64,000 nucleotides of DNA from Paracoccus alcaliphilus (GTDB taxonomy: Bacteria > Pseudomonadota > Alphaproteobacteria > Rhodobacterales > Rhodobacteraceae). The notes beneath the pieces were generated by a model that saw nothing but the letters and a program-made list of their open reading frames with translations, had not been told where the DNA came from and did not search any database. Position numbers and translations under genes: made by a program. Location of the stretch: assembly GCF_028553725.1 (NCBI RefSeq), contig NZ_CP067124.1, forward strand, positions 2,614,001-2,678,000, given 5' to 3'. This document shows positions 51,013-58,666 of the stretch, one piece after another (the first letter of the stretch is position 1; every line of letters begins with the position of its first letter).

Positions 51013-51296
51013 TTCACGTCAAAGACCACCTCTCGGGGTGCGCCACCAATGAGGACGGGGAAGCCCTGCTTACTCTGGTGGACCGCGAGATTCGGGACCG
51101 TGGTGTCGCGCATGTCGATTTCCACGGCGTGATCTACGTCACCACATCATTCGTGAATTCTGCCTTCCTTCCGCTTCTCGACCGAATGTCATTTGATGAG
51201 GTAAAGGGCCGCCTGAAAGTGACAGGCGCCCTTCCGCAGATCGCTGACATGGTGCGAAGAAGGATGGCGGACACCGCCTCACGAGTAGCAGCCTAA
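51006..51296 (+). CDS. DUF4325 STAS-like protein
   Basis: A 96-residue protein. VDFHGVIYVTTSFVNSAFLPLL (split at residues 38-59) is the characteristic DUF4325 core, in which a STAS-like fold replaces the usual phosphorylatable Ser region with TTSFVNS. It overlaps the ATPase gene by 7 nt. By analogy with SpoIIAA/SpoIIAB partners it may be bound or phosphorylated by the ATPase, but this pairing is inferred. A terminator follows 5 nt after the stop. Confidence 0.7.
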   Translation: MVIHVKDHLSGCATNEDGEALLTLVDREIRDRGVAHVDFHGVIYVTTSFVNSAFLPLLDRMSFDEVKGRLKVTGALPQIADMVRRRMADTASRVAA

Positions 51297-51300
51297 CCCC

Positions 51301-51326
51301 AGCCCCGCCCCGAGCGGGGCTTTTTC
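51301..51326 (+). terminator. Rho-independent terminator
   Basis: AGCCCCGC, loop CCCGA, GCGGGGCT, then TTTTTC. It ends the GHKL/STAS operon and lies between convergent genes. Confidence 0.85.
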
Positions 51327-51330
51327 ATGC

Positions 51331-51675
51331 CTACCAGCGCCGCATCTTGTACGGCCTGTTCCGCCTCCCATTCGTCACATGCGGCGAATTGTAGACGATG
51401 GATTCCGTCCCATCCGCCAGCTTGAACTCCGGGAACGCCTCCAGGAACCGCACCGCGTCGGCCAGTGACCGCGTGTAGAGCGCGTATCCGTCCCGCTCGT
51501 GGACCGTTGACCAGCCGTAGAACTCTGCGTTGCCCAGCCCGTATGTCTCGCTGAGCCAGATGTGCGGATCGCGTCCCGGCCCCAGATCCTTCGCGAAACC
51601 GCCCGGCAGCCCTTGTAGCAAAACGCGCACGGGGAATGCGAGGTCGTCGGTTTTTTTCTGCGGTGTCCGGGCCAT
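51331..51675 (-). CDS. Hypothetical phage protein (114 aa)
   Basis: A 114-residue protein (MARTPQKKTDDLAFPV...) with mixed alpha/beta sequence and a basic C-terminus (GRRNRPYKMRRW). It is divergent from the right lytic operon; the intervening 195 nt carry two operator palindromes, so it may be controlled by the repressor. Unknown family. Confidence 0.5.
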   Translation of the reverse strand: MARTPQKKTDDLAFPVRVLLQGLPGGFAKDLGPGRDPHIWLSETYGLGNAEFYGWSTVHERDGYALYTRSLADAVRFLEAFPEFKLADGTESIVYNSPHVTNGRRNRPYKMRRW

Positions 51676-51748
51676 GGCCAGAGCATGCCCTGAACGCGGG
51701 TGATTCTGGAAGGGCGGTGGAGTAGGCAGATATGCCCGAAATCATTTA

Positions 51749-51766
51749 TGGAGTTATTTTACCCTT
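51749..51766. promoter_or_regulatory. Operator O4
   Basis: TGGAGTTATTTTACCCTT, an imperfect palindrome matching the operator consensus, 31 bp centre-to-centre upstream of O5 and just before the TTGACA hexamer. Confidence 0.6.
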
Positions 51767-51772
51767 TTCTGG

Positions 51773-51801
51773 TTGACAGTGGGGTAAAGTTACCCCATTC
51801 T
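51773..51801 (+). promoter_or_regulatory. Right lytic promoter (PR-like)
   Basis: Consensus TTGACA (51773-51778), 17-bp spacer, weak -10 CATTCT (51796-51801). O5 occupies the spacer and the -10 start. It points into the recombination/integration operon. Confidence 0.6.
51780..51797. promoter_or_regulatory. Operator O5
   Basis: TGGGGTAAAGTTACCCCA, a perfect 8+8 palindrome of the same type as O1, overlapping the right promoter. About 2.55 kb from O1. Confidence 0.75.
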
Positions 51802-51870
51802 TCATCTCATAGCAGGACGCGAAGAAGCACCCGCCGATCCGCCTGCGTCCCTCAAGAGATGGAGATTTCA

Positions 51871-52602
51871 GTGAACCATTCCGTTGCATTCCCCGACGCC
51901 CCGGCTCGCATTCAAGCGGCCATCGACGCTGGCATCCTCAAGGCTGGATCGTGGGGCGATGGCACCGAAACCGTATGCATGATGAGCGCCATCGTCACTG
52001 GCGCGGACAGCACGAGTGATTGCGTGACTGCTGGCTGGCCGGAATGGCTGGCGTCGCTCAATGTGTCGCTGTTTGACGCCCAAGTCGGCGCTGTCGATGA
52101 AGGTAAGGCGCGAGCGCAATTCGCGCTGGACCTGACCATGTCAGCCTCGGAGCCGTTCGATCACGAAGCAGCTCGCACCCGGTTCCTGATCTCCCGGATT
52201 GATACAGGCGAACATAGCGCGCTCAAGTCTCTCCGTCTCAATCCTGTGGATGCAGATTGGTGGCGAGAGGCCGAACGGGTTGTCCAGTGGATCAGCGATC
52301 TGCTGCGCCGAAAGTTGGCAGGTGATGATGTGGCGGAAGAAATGGACGCCGCCGATGCCGCCGCCTATGCCGCCGATGCCGCCGCCGATGCCGCCGCCGA
52401 TGCCGCCGCCCGTGCCGCCCGTGCCGCCGCCTATACCGCCCGTGCCGCCGCCTGTGCCTCCGCCGATGCCGCCGCCTATGCCTCCGCCGATGCCGCCGCC
52501 GATGCCTCCGCCGATGCCGCCGCCGATGCCGCCGCCGATGCCGCCGCCCGTGCCGCCCGTGCCGATCTCATCAGCGCAATCGAACAGTCGAGGATTGAGT
52601 AA
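51871..52602 (+). CDS. Early protein with Ala-rich repeat tail
   Basis: A 243-residue protein, first gene of the right operon. Residues 1-160 form a globular region (AAIDAGILKAGSWGDGTETVCMMSAI-type block; later WWREAERVVQWISDLL). The last 75 residues are near-perfect ADAAA/AYAA/ARAA repeats from a GCCGAT GCCGCC DNA repeat. I use the GTG at 51871, which has ATGGAG 6 nt upstream; the ATG at 51859 is possible. The repeat style recalls immunity-like proteins with Ala repeats. Function unknown; repressor-controlled. Confidence 0.55.
   Translation: MNHSVAFPDAPARIQAAIDAGILKAGSWGDGTETVCMMSAIVTGADSTSDCVTAGWPEWLASLNVSLFDAQVGAVDEGKARAQFALDLTMSASEPFDHEAARTRFLISRIDTGEHSALKSLRLNPVDADWWREAERVVQWISDLLRRKLAGDDVAEEMDAADAAAYAADAAADAAADAAARAARAAAYTARAAACASADAAAYASADAAADASADAAADAAADAAARAARADLISAIEQSRIE
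52350..52565 (+). repeat. GCC-rich tandem codon repeat
   Basis: About 215 bp of imperfect 6-, 9- and 12-bp units built from GCC GAT/TAT/CGT/TCC GCC. It keeps one reading frame and encodes the Ala-rich tail. Such repeats can expand or contract by slippage. Confidence 0.8.
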
Positions 52603-52799
52603 TGACCCTGATCGACCGCGAAACCCTCAGCCGCGATCCGCGATACTACCGCGCGCTGGCTGACGAATACGAGCGCCAGAACAGCATCAAGCTGACCCGC
52701 TCACCGTGGGACGTGCGCAACAGCATCACGCTGGACGACTACCATGCCATCCCCGCTCACATCGCAGCCGACGCGCTGGCGAAAGGAGGCCGCAAATGA
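52602..52799 (+). CDS. Small hypothetical phage protein
   Basis: A 65-residue protein (MTLIDRETLSRDPRYYRAL...). TAATG coupling to the Ala-rich gene and ATGA overlap with the next gene show it belongs to the operon. Family unknown. Confidence 0.5.
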   Translation: MTLIDRETLSRDPRYYRALADEYERQNSIKLTRSPWDVRNSITLDDYHAIPAHIAADALAKGGRK

Positions 52800-52999
52800 C
52801 CCGCATTGACCCTCTCAACGCCACCATCTGGATCGGCGGTCTGATCTTCGCCGCCGCCGTCTGGGCGTTCGCCATCTGGGGCGCATTCGACATCGGCAGC
52901 CGTGTCATTCCGTGGCTGTTTCAGGACGCCGGGACGCTGACGGGCTGTGAGGCTCTGAACGCGGCGGATTGTGTCGCCTTCGCTCAAGGGGGCCTGTGA
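52796..52999 (+). CDS. Small membrane protein
   Basis: A 67-residue protein with one hydrophobic helix (IWIGGLIFAAAVWAFAIWGAF, about residues 11-31) and two Cys near the C-terminus. Coupled to both neighbours. A role in superinfection control is possible but not shown. Confidence 0.5.
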   Translation: MTRIDPLNATIWIGGLIFAAAVWAFAIWGAFDIGSRVIPWLFQDAGTLTGCEALNAADCVAFAQGGL

Positions 53000-53325
53000 T
53001 GACCGACTACAACGATGGGCGCTGGCATGGCTGGAATGGCGGGGAATGCCCGGTTCATCCTGAGACGCTTGTGGAAATCGTGTATTTTGAAGAAGGAATT
53101 ACCCACAACGAGGCCCTCTGCAAATATTGCGATTTCAGTGATGAGGCTGATCTGCCCATCATCGCCTTCCGCGTCGTGAAGGAACACCGCGAGCCGCGTG
53201 AATGGTGGATCGTGCCCGGTCGCACTGAAATGCCCTGCAGCATTCCGGGATATTACACGAAACCGTGCGTCGGCGCTGTCCGCGTTCGCGAGGTCTTCGA
53301 TGACGAAAAATCGGAGGGGCTGTGA
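52999..53325 (+). CDS. Hypothetical phage protein with Cys/His residues
   Basis: A 108-residue protein (MTDYNDGRWHGWNGGECPVH...). C-P-V-H near residue 17 and CKYC near residue 43 could bind zinc. Overlaps the next gene. Family unknown. Confidence 0.5.
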   Translation: MTDYNDGRWHGWNGGECPVHPETLVEIVYFEEGITHNEALCKYCDFSDEADLPIIAFRVVKEHREPREWWIVPGRTEMPCSIPGYYTKPCVGAVRVREVFDDEKSEGL

Positions 53326-53570
53326 TGCGCTGGACGTTCTACTACGACCGCGAGGCCGAAAATCATTTCATCAGCGACAGCCGCGACAAAACCGTTGCGA
53401 TGGTCCATCAGCCCGACCTGGTACCGCTGCTGGCATCAGCGCCGGATCTGGTGGACGAGGTTGCGAGGCTGCAATCGCTGCTGACCCGCGCGCAAAAACT
53501 GGTCCCGGCCTGCCACTCACGCTGGCATATCGACGCCACCGCAATTCTGTCTCGCGAGGTGGCAGCATGA
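53325..53570 (+). CDS. Hypothetical phage protein
   Basis: An 81-residue protein (MRWTFYYDREAENHF...) with a helical middle (LVDEVARLQSLLTRAQ). A GTG three bases earlier is an alternative start. ATGATG at its 3' end couples it to the next gene. Confidence 0.45.
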   Translation: MRWTFYYDREAENHFISDSRDKTVAMVHQPDLVPLLASAPDLVDEVARLQSLLTRAQKLVPACHSRWHIDATAILSREVAA

Positions 53571-53923
53571 TGGACGACAACGCCGCAGATTTCCGCATCG
53601 ACTGGTTGCGCGACGATGATGGGCACGAGTTCACCGGGTTCACCGACGAATACCGCGCCATCGTTATGGAGGATGAGACGCGCAAACGCGAGGCGTTCGA
53701 GGCCTACCAGCGCAGCTTTTCCGACGACGCCGTCACCGGCCCAGACGCCTGCCGCGTCTGCAATGGAGAGGGGCATATCGTGGAGGCATCAGAGCCGTAT
53801 CGCGGTCGTGAACTGATCCCATGTTTCGCCTGTGCTGGCAGCGGTGGCCGCGCCTCGATCACGCCCGAAGTCGCTGATTACACCGGACAGATGCTGACCC
53901 AGATGTTGGGTCGCGTCACCTGA
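53567..53923 (+). CDS. DnaJ-type zinc-finger phage protein
   Basis: A 118-residue protein. CRVCNGEGH and CFACAGSGG form a DnaJ-like double CxxCxGxG zinc site near residues 64-95, after an acidic N-terminal helix. It probably binds protein or nucleic acid. The exact start is either of two adjacent ATGs. Confidence 0.55.
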   Translation: MMDDNAADFRIDWLRDDDGHEFTGFTDEYRAIVMEDETRKREAFEAYQRSFSDDAVTGPDACRVCNGEGHIVEASEPYRGRELIPCFACAGSGGRASITPEVADYTGQMLTQMLGRVT

Positions 53924-53951
53924 ACCCTGCGCTACTGTCCCGCAGGAAACT

Positions 53952-53974
53952 GCCGGGAAACCGGCTCTTTTATT
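53952..53974 (+). terminator. Weak Rho-independent terminator
   Basis: GCCGG-GAAA-CCGGC followed by TCTTTTATT. A short 5-bp stem with a GNRA loop inside the right operon; read-through is likely. Confidence 0.5.
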
Positions 53975-53986
53975 CGAGAGGATGCA

Positions 53987-54214
53987 ATGGAACGCCCTCA
54001 ATTAACCCACCCCCTGCGCCCCTTCACCGCTGCATGGCTGGCCGGGGGAATCACCGCGCTGCAATCGCTGGAAATGCAATACCGCGCGGAAATCCAGCGC
54101 CACACCGCAATTCTGCGCGACTGTTGGACGCCCGGCAACATCGGGTTTCACCGCCGTGAGCGGGCGAAGGCCTACGGCAAGCTGCGCGCGCTGCGCAAAC
54201 GGAGGATGCAATGA
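53987..54214 (+). CDS. Small hypothetical phage protein
   Basis: A 75-residue helical, basic protein (MERPQLTHPLRPFTAAW...). GAGAGGATGCA upstream provides the ribosome site. ATGA overlap with the annealing-protein gene places it in the recombination module. Confidence 0.5.
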   Translation: MERPQLTHPLRPFTAAWLAGGITALQSLEMQYRAEIQRHTAILRDCWTPGNIGFHRRERAKAYGKLRALRKRRMQ

Positions 54215-54837
54215 CCAATCTCGCACATTGGGATCGGTTCGCCGACATCGATCCCCAATTCACCAAGCCGATCACCGGCAAGCAATACAAAGGCACGTCG
54301 CCCAATCCGCAATATGTGATCCGCTGCCTGACCGAGATGTTCGGCCCTGTTGGTCATGGCTTTGGCTGGGATGTGGTGGCCGAGGATTTCATCCCTCTCG
54401 GCGATGAGGTGCTTCACTGGTGCCGGATCAAATTCTGGCACACCGACCGGAGCAATACCTTCGACGCATACGGCCAGACCAAGGCGCTGATGAAAACGCG
54501 TAACGGCATGATGATGGACGAGGATGCACCGAAAAAGAGCCTGACCGACGCCATCATCAAGGCAGCGTCACAGATCGGGATCGCCGCCAATATCTTTCTG
54601 GGGCGTTGGGACGATCAGAAACACGTCGCCAAAGTCGAGGCGGAATATCGGGCCGAGGACCGAAAGGCCGAAGCCGATGCCGCGCAGATCGCCATCGACA
54701 GCCTGAACAGCGCCGCCACCATCGAGGCGATGGCCGCGATCTGGTCTGACCTGCCCCGCAATATCCAAGCTGACCGCCGCGTCATCGCAGCGAAGGATCA
54801 GCGCAAGAACGAACTCCAACCGAAAGCAGCAGCATGA
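54211..54837 (+). CDS. Rad52-like single-strand annealing protein
   Basis: A 208-residue protein. TKPITGKQYKGTSPNPQYVI followed by LTEMFGPVGHGFGWDV near the start and APKKSLTDAIIKAASQIG near residue 115 parallel the Rad52-family core, in which a KxAxTDAxKRA helix follows the DNA-binding beta sheet. The C-terminal 60 residues are a charged helix. SSB and NinB genes follow, making a phage recombination cassette. Family assignment is by pattern, not alignment. Confidence 0.6.
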   Translation: MTNLAHWDRFADIDPQFTKPITGKQYKGTSPNPQYVIRCLTEMFGPVGHGFGWDVVAEDFIPLGDEVLHWCRIKFWHTDRSNTFDAYGQTKALMKTRNGMMMDEDAPKKSLTDAIIKAASQIGIAANIFLGRWDDQKHVAKVEAEYRAEDRKAEADAAQIAIDSLNSAATIEAMAAIWSDLPRNIQADRRVIAAKDQRKNELQPKAAA

Positions 54838-55115
54838 AAATGTCCCTGATGTGCGATGCGAGCGGGTGTGACCATATCGAATATGTCGATGGCATCACCT
54901 CAGACCTCATTGGTAAGCCATGCCCAAAGTGCGGCGAAAACCTCCTGACTGATGAGGATTACAAGGAATCAATGCCCATTTTTGCTGCCTGGAAAATCAT
55001 TCTGGCAATGGGCATTATTTCATCCCCCGATGACCCACGTAGCGAAGGCACCCTTGTGGAAGTTCGACACCATGACGGGGAAACCACCGTAAAAACGAAA
55101 GTCCACAAGCCATGA
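54834..55115 (+). CDS. Zinc-ribbon phage protein
   Basis: A 93-residue protein with LMCDASGCDH and PCPKCGENL, a four-Cys zinc-ribbon, followed by a beta-rich C-terminus. It lies between the annealing-protein and SSB genes with 4-nt overlaps, so it is presumably part of the recombination module. Confidence 0.55.
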   Translation: MKMSLMCDASGCDHIEYVDGITSDLIGKPCPKCGENLLTDEDYKESMPIFAAWKIILAMGIISSPDDPRSEGTLVEVRHHDGETTVKTKVHKP

Positions 55116-55507
55116 AAAATCTTACCATCGCAGGCGGCATCGGCAAAGACGCCGTGACCCGCACCACCCAAGGCGGTGACAAAGTGACCGGATTTTCGGT
55201 CGCGGTCGAGGAACGCAACGGGCAGGACAAGCGGACGCTGTGGTTCGATTGCTCGCTCTGGGGCCGTCGCGGCGAGGCTCTGGCGCAGTATCTGACCAAA
55301 GGCACCCGCGTCACCGTTTCTGGCGATCTGTCCACGCACGAGCATGAGGGCCGCACCTATCTGACTGTGCGGGCCAATGATGTCACCTTGCAAGGTGGAG
55401 GTCAGCGCAATGACAGCGGCTCGGCAGCGGGTGGCGCTGCAACCGGATCAGCGCCGGGTCGCGCGGACTACGAGGACTCGATCCCGTTCGCCCCACAGGT
55501 TTTGTGA
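55112..55507 (+). CDS. ssb: Single-stranded DNA-binding protein
   Basis: A 131-residue SSB. The OB-fold has typical blocks (LTIAGGIGKDAVTRTTQGG, WFDCSLWGRRGEALAQYL, GTRVTVSGDL), then a Gly/Ser linker. The C-terminus DYEDSIPFAPQVL contains an SSB-like acidic DSIPF element, although with five extra residues after it. Works with the annealing protein in replication and recombination. Confidence 0.85.
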   Translation: MKNLTIAGGIGKDAVTRTTQGGDKVTGFSVAVEERNGQDKRTLWFDCSLWGRRGEALAQYLTKGTRVTVSGDLSTHEHEGRTYLTVRANDVTLQGGGQRNDSGSAAGGAATGSAPGRADYEDSIPFAPQVL

Positions 55508-55704
55508 TGCGCCGCCTGCCGACATACACCCCTGACCAGATCCGCGATGCCCTGCGCACAGCGGTTCTGCAAACGGGATGGAGCGAGACAAGCCCCGACA
55601 CCGCGTCAGTCGCTGCATGGCGGCTGGCAGGGTATCAGGCTGATGATGTGGCGCTGGATCACGCGGAAGCCGCTGTGGCTGCCTATCAGGCGGGGACGAA
55701 ATGA
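55507..55704 (+). CDS. Small hypothetical phage protein
   Basis: A 65-residue helical protein (MRRLPTYTPDQIRDAL...). Start ATG 55507 overlaps the ssb stop; a GTG three bases earlier is possible. Overlaps ninB by 4 nt. Unknown. Confidence 0.5.
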   Translation: MRRLPTYTPDQIRDALRTAVLQTGWSETSPDTASVAAWRLAGYQADDVALDHAEAAVAAYQAGTK

Positions 55705-56102
55705 GCCGTCACGCCATCACCATCCGCCCAGAGACGGAACCGCGCGACCGTGCCCGTCTGGCTCACTGGATCAGCCGGATACCGGTCGGGTGGCGATGCG
55801 AATTCAAGGAAGCCAAACGCAGTCACGAGCAAAACGACCGCCTGTGGGAACTGCTAGGCCGCGTGTCGAAGCGCATGACCGTCAATGGCGCGCGGTTCGA
55901 TCCTGAAAGCTGGAAGTGCATCTACATGAAGGCGATGGGCAAAGAGGTCCGCGTTCTGCCGATGCTGGACGGAAACGGTATTTTCCCCACTGGTTTCAGG
56001 TCATCTGACCTGTCTGTGCGCGAGATGTGCGACCTGCAAACATTCATCGAGGCTCATTGCGCCGAGCAGGGCGTGGATATCTGGGCGACGGAGGACGCAT
56101 GA
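55701..56102 (+). CDS. ninB: NinB/Orf-family recombination protein
   Basis: A 133-residue protein. WRCEFKEAKRSHEQNDRLWELL and ESWKCIYMKAMG, with the C-terminal FIEAHCAEQGVDIW, match NinB (lambda Orf), which binds ssDNA and helps RecBCD/RecFOR-independent phage recombination. The context with SSB and an annealing protein agrees. Confidence 0.8.
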   Translation: MSRHAITIRPETEPRDRARLAHWISRIPVGWRCEFKEAKRSHEQNDRLWELLGRVSKRMTVNGARFDPESWKCIYMKAMGKEVRVLPMLDGNGIFPTGFRSSDLSVREMCDLQTFIEAHCAEQGVDIWATEDA

Positions 56103-56293
56103 TCCACCAGAACCACACCCAGCAATTCACGCCCCCGCCACACATCGCGGGATGCACCGGCAAGCGGTCATTCGCGACCCAGAAGCAAGCCGCCCGACGC
56201 GCCAAGCTGATGCGCCGGAAATACGCCGAACCGCTGACGGAATATTTCTGCCGCCACTGTAACCGCTGGCATATTGGAGGGAACGGGGAATGA
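56099..56293 (+). CDS. Small zinc-binding phage protein
   Basis: A 64-residue protein with CTGKRSF and YFCRHCNRWHIG; the CRHCNRWH motif is a compact zinc knuckle found in phage ninB-linked proteins. Overlaps both neighbours. Confidence 0.55.
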   Translation: MIHQNHTQQFTPPPHIAGCTGKRSFATQKQAARRAKLMRRKYAEPLTEYFCRHCNRWHIGGNGE

Positions 56294-56637
56294 GCTTCAT
56301 CCGTCTGGAAGGTCCGCAATTCAAGACGCCGCCATGCGTCAGCAAGGCTGCGCGAGACTTCGCCCGAGGCCAGACATGCACCCTGCGGCTGGATGGCTGC
56401 AACGGGGGCACGGACACAACCGTCCTGGCGCATATCAGGCGGTATGGATGGGCGGGCGTGGGGCAGAAACCGCATGATTTCCTCGCGGTCCATGCCTGCC
56501 AGAATTGCCACGATCTGCTCGATAGCAGGTCAGCATCTGCGCCCATCGGAGATGACGACATTCTGCGCGCCCTCGGCGAGACGCAATCACGCCTCTACGC
56601 CGCTGGCCTGCTCACGCTGAAAGGATCACGGAAATGA
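56290..56637 (+). CDS. DUF1364 family putative nuclease
   Basis: A 115-residue protein. CTLRLDGCNGGTDTTVLAHI and GQKPHDFLAVHACQNCHDLL are the characteristic blocks of DUF1364, an HNH-like four-Cys/His protein of the lambdoid nin region. It may cut recombination intermediates. Located after ninB as in lambdoid phages. Confidence 0.75.
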   Translation: MSFIRLEGPQFKTPPCVSKAARDFARGQTCTLRLDGCNGGTDTTVLAHIRRYGWAGVGQKPHDFLAVHACQNCHDLLDSRSASAPIGDDDILRALGETQSRLYAAGLLTLKGSRK

Positions 56638-57068
56638 CTGACACGGCAGAACTGGAACGGCTGGCGGCAATCATCCCTCATAGCCCTTGGATATCGTCAA
56701 ATGACCATCCAACGAATGCCTGCGCTTATGTGCGGGACCAAGACGGTCATGATGTGTGCACGATTTATGAGGCGGGCGATAACGTCCCATCACCGCGCGA
56801 TGGTGAGAGTTGGGCGGATCAACCCATCAGGGACCAAACCGCCCGCGCCATCGCTCTTGTGCCTGAACTTCTGGCCGAGGTGATCGCGCTGCGGGCCGAG
56901 GTGGAGCGGTTGGCGGAGGCGCTGACATCCCTTGTCGAATTGAACGACGAATATTCACCGTTCGGTGGCGAGATTTATCAGGATCGTATCGAACGGACAT
57001 GGGACAGGGGGCGACAATCCCTCGCTGCCCACACCCAGCGCGTGAACGCAAAGGAGAACAGCCAATGA
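56634..57068 (+). CDS. Hypothetical phage protein (144 aa)
   Basis: A 144-residue protein. The N-terminal half has beta-like sequence (YVRDQDGHDVCTIYEAGD) and the C-terminal half a long helix (AEVIALRAEVERLAEALTSL). Similar layouts recur in the two following genes. Unknown function. Confidence 0.5.
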   Translation: MTDTAELERLAAIIPHSPWISSNDHPTNACAYVRDQDGHDVCTIYEAGDNVPSPRDGESWADQPIRDQTARAIALVPELLAEVIALRAEVERLAEALTSLVELNDEYSPFGGEIYQDRIERTWDRGRQSLAAHTQRVNAKENSQ

Positions 57069-57361
57069 CCGACGACCCCGTGGCCGATCTGGTGGCCGTG
57101 CGCCAGAAGATCGCAAAGATTATCTCTGAAGATTGGGCGGACTTCGTGGGGGTCGGTCCATCCGAACTGGCGACCGCTGATCGCATCCTCGCCGCCCTGA
57201 CCCCGACCAGCGCGGAGCCGGTGGCGGTGGCGGTGCGACATTCATTCGATGGTTATGGGTGGCAGTATGCTGACCAAGGGGACGGGTCAGATTGGCTCGC
57301 CCGTGCATTAGCAAAGCCGGACGCACAGCCCCTCCGCGCCCTGACCGGGGAGAAGTCGTGA
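57065..57361 (+). CDS. Hypothetical phage protein (98 aa)
   Basis: A 98-residue protein (MTDDPVADLVAVRQKIAK...), with AGGAG upstream. ATGA-type overlaps with its neighbours. No family recognised. Confidence 0.5.
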   Translation: MTDDPVADLVAVRQKIAKIISEDWADFVGVGPSELATADRILAALTPTSAEPVAVAVRHSFDGYGWQYADQGDGSDWLARALAKPDAQPLRALTGEKS

Positions 57362-58170
57362 TGGATGACCAGAACAAACCCCCTGAGCGGATTTGGGCAA
57401 CCGGGGACGCCAGAAACGGCAGTTGGACTGATACTGCACCGGCTCGGGATTGGGATGCACACGCGGTTGAATACGTCCGCGCCGAGAAAGCAGGGGCCGA
57501 ACGTGACCACTGGAAACGTATTGCAAGACACGCTGGCGTTTGCATGACTTGCCAAGGACCTAATGGCGCACCGGAACCTTATGGCTGTTCCGATTGCCTC
57601 AACACTGGATGGTCTGGGGAGTATCACAACGGTTTGGCCGATGCCGAAAATGAACTCAGCCAAGCCCTTGCCACAAACGAACGCTGGCGGCGAAACAGCA
57701 CAGAGACGTGGGAAGCCATGACGGCCATGCGTAATGAAATCAATCAGCACATTCCCATGCCCAGCATTGAAAGCGATCTACTGCAAGGGCCGGAAAACAG
57801 CATATTCTGCGCATCGGTCGCGGAAGCCGTCATAAGCGGCATTCAAGCCCGTGCAGCCGCTGCGGCGATGGAAATGAGGGAACGGGCGGTGTCACTAGCA
57901 ACATATGAACCAGAGGAATGTGATCGGCTAGGGTCAACCTCACAAATGGAAGTTTGCGACTTTGGCGAGTGGATAAATATCGATGACGTCCGCGCCCTGC
58001 CCATCGACCCCGACGCCCAGAAGGCGCTGGATAAGATGCTGGCGAGGGCAAGGGAAGATGCGATCCGGGAGGCGGCTCATTTGATCGAATGCGACGGTGA
58101 CGCATTGGGAGGCAAGTCTGGCGCTGCTAATGCCATCCTCGCCCTGCTCAACGATGGTGGCCAGCCATGA
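57361..58170 (+). CDS. Hypothetical phage protein (269 aa)
   Basis: A 269-residue protein. The N-terminal region (RIWATGDARNGSWTD, VEYVRAEKA) is typical of phage proteins of unknown role; the middle carries CMTCQGPNG and CSDCLNTGW, a probable zinc site; the C-terminus is helical. Mosaic appearance suggests domain shuffling. Function unknown. Confidence 0.5.
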   Translation: MDDQNKPPERIWATGDARNGSWTDTAPARDWDAHAVEYVRAEKAGAERDHWKRIARHAGVCMTCQGPNGAPEPYGCSDCLNTGWSGEYHNGLADAENELSQALATNERWRRNSTETWEAMTAMRNEINQHIPMPSIESDLLQGPENSIFCASVAEAVISGIQARAAAAAMEMRERAVSLATYEPEECDRLGSTSQMEVCDFGEWINIDDVRALPIDPDAQKALDKMLARAREDAIREAAHLIECDGDALGGKSGAANAILALLNDGGQP

Positions 58171-58463
58171 CCCACACTGACCTGATCGCCCGGCTGCGGG
58201 TTAACTCAAACCCCGACAATTACGACCCTCGTTCTCTGCTCTGCAAATACGAGATTGAGCGCATTGAAGCCGCCGGCGCGCTGACCGCCGCGCAGGAGCG
58301 GATCGAGGCGCTGGAGGAGGCGTTGCGTGAGACAATTCGTGCCATACCGAAGCAGAATTATCATTGCGAAAACGATGAGCAGGATACCACGCTAACATCC
58401 CGGAGAAACGCAATCGCGTCAGCCCGCGCCGCTCTCGACGCCACCGGGAAGGGGGAAGGGTGA
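58167..58463 (+). CDS. Hypothetical coiled-coil phage protein
   Basis: A 98-residue protein with a central coiled coil (AAQERIEALEEALRETIRAI). It overlaps both neighbours. Similar helices appear in the 144-aa gene product. Confidence 0.5.
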   Translation: MTHTDLIARLRVNSNPDNYDPRSLLCKYEIERIEAAGALTAAQERIEALEEALRETIRAIPKQNYHCENDEQDTTLTSRRNAIASARAALDATGKGEG

Positions 58464-58666
58464 TGGATTACCAATGCCCCGACTGCGGCGGAGGAATGCA
58501 TACATCAGCAATTCTTTCCGATCCCCCCATATACGAGGCGCGGTGCAGCGATTGCGGAGTCTTGTATCGAAAACGAGCGGTTTTAAAGCGTCAGCTACCG
58601 AGGGAATATGAGCGGATTGGAAAGACCTCCCGCCGCGCCGCACAGCAGCCGACACAGGAGGGGTAG
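58463..58666 (+). CDS. Small zinc-ribbon protein
   Basis: A 67-residue protein (MDYQCPDCGGGMHTS...) with CPDC and a later CSDC, a classic zinc ribbon. It directly precedes the excisionase-like gene. A GTG three bases earlier is an alternative start. Confidence 0.55.
   Translation: MDYQCPDCGGGMHTSAILSDPPIYEARCSDCGVLYRKRAVLKRQLPREYERIGKTSRRAAQQPTQEG

Noticed and set aside
52199..52663. Pro/Met-rich (PPMPPP) frame overlapping the Ala-repeat gene
   Set aside because: It is the shifted reading of the same GCC-based repeat; the Ala frame is the one coupled to the next gene and to a ribosome site.
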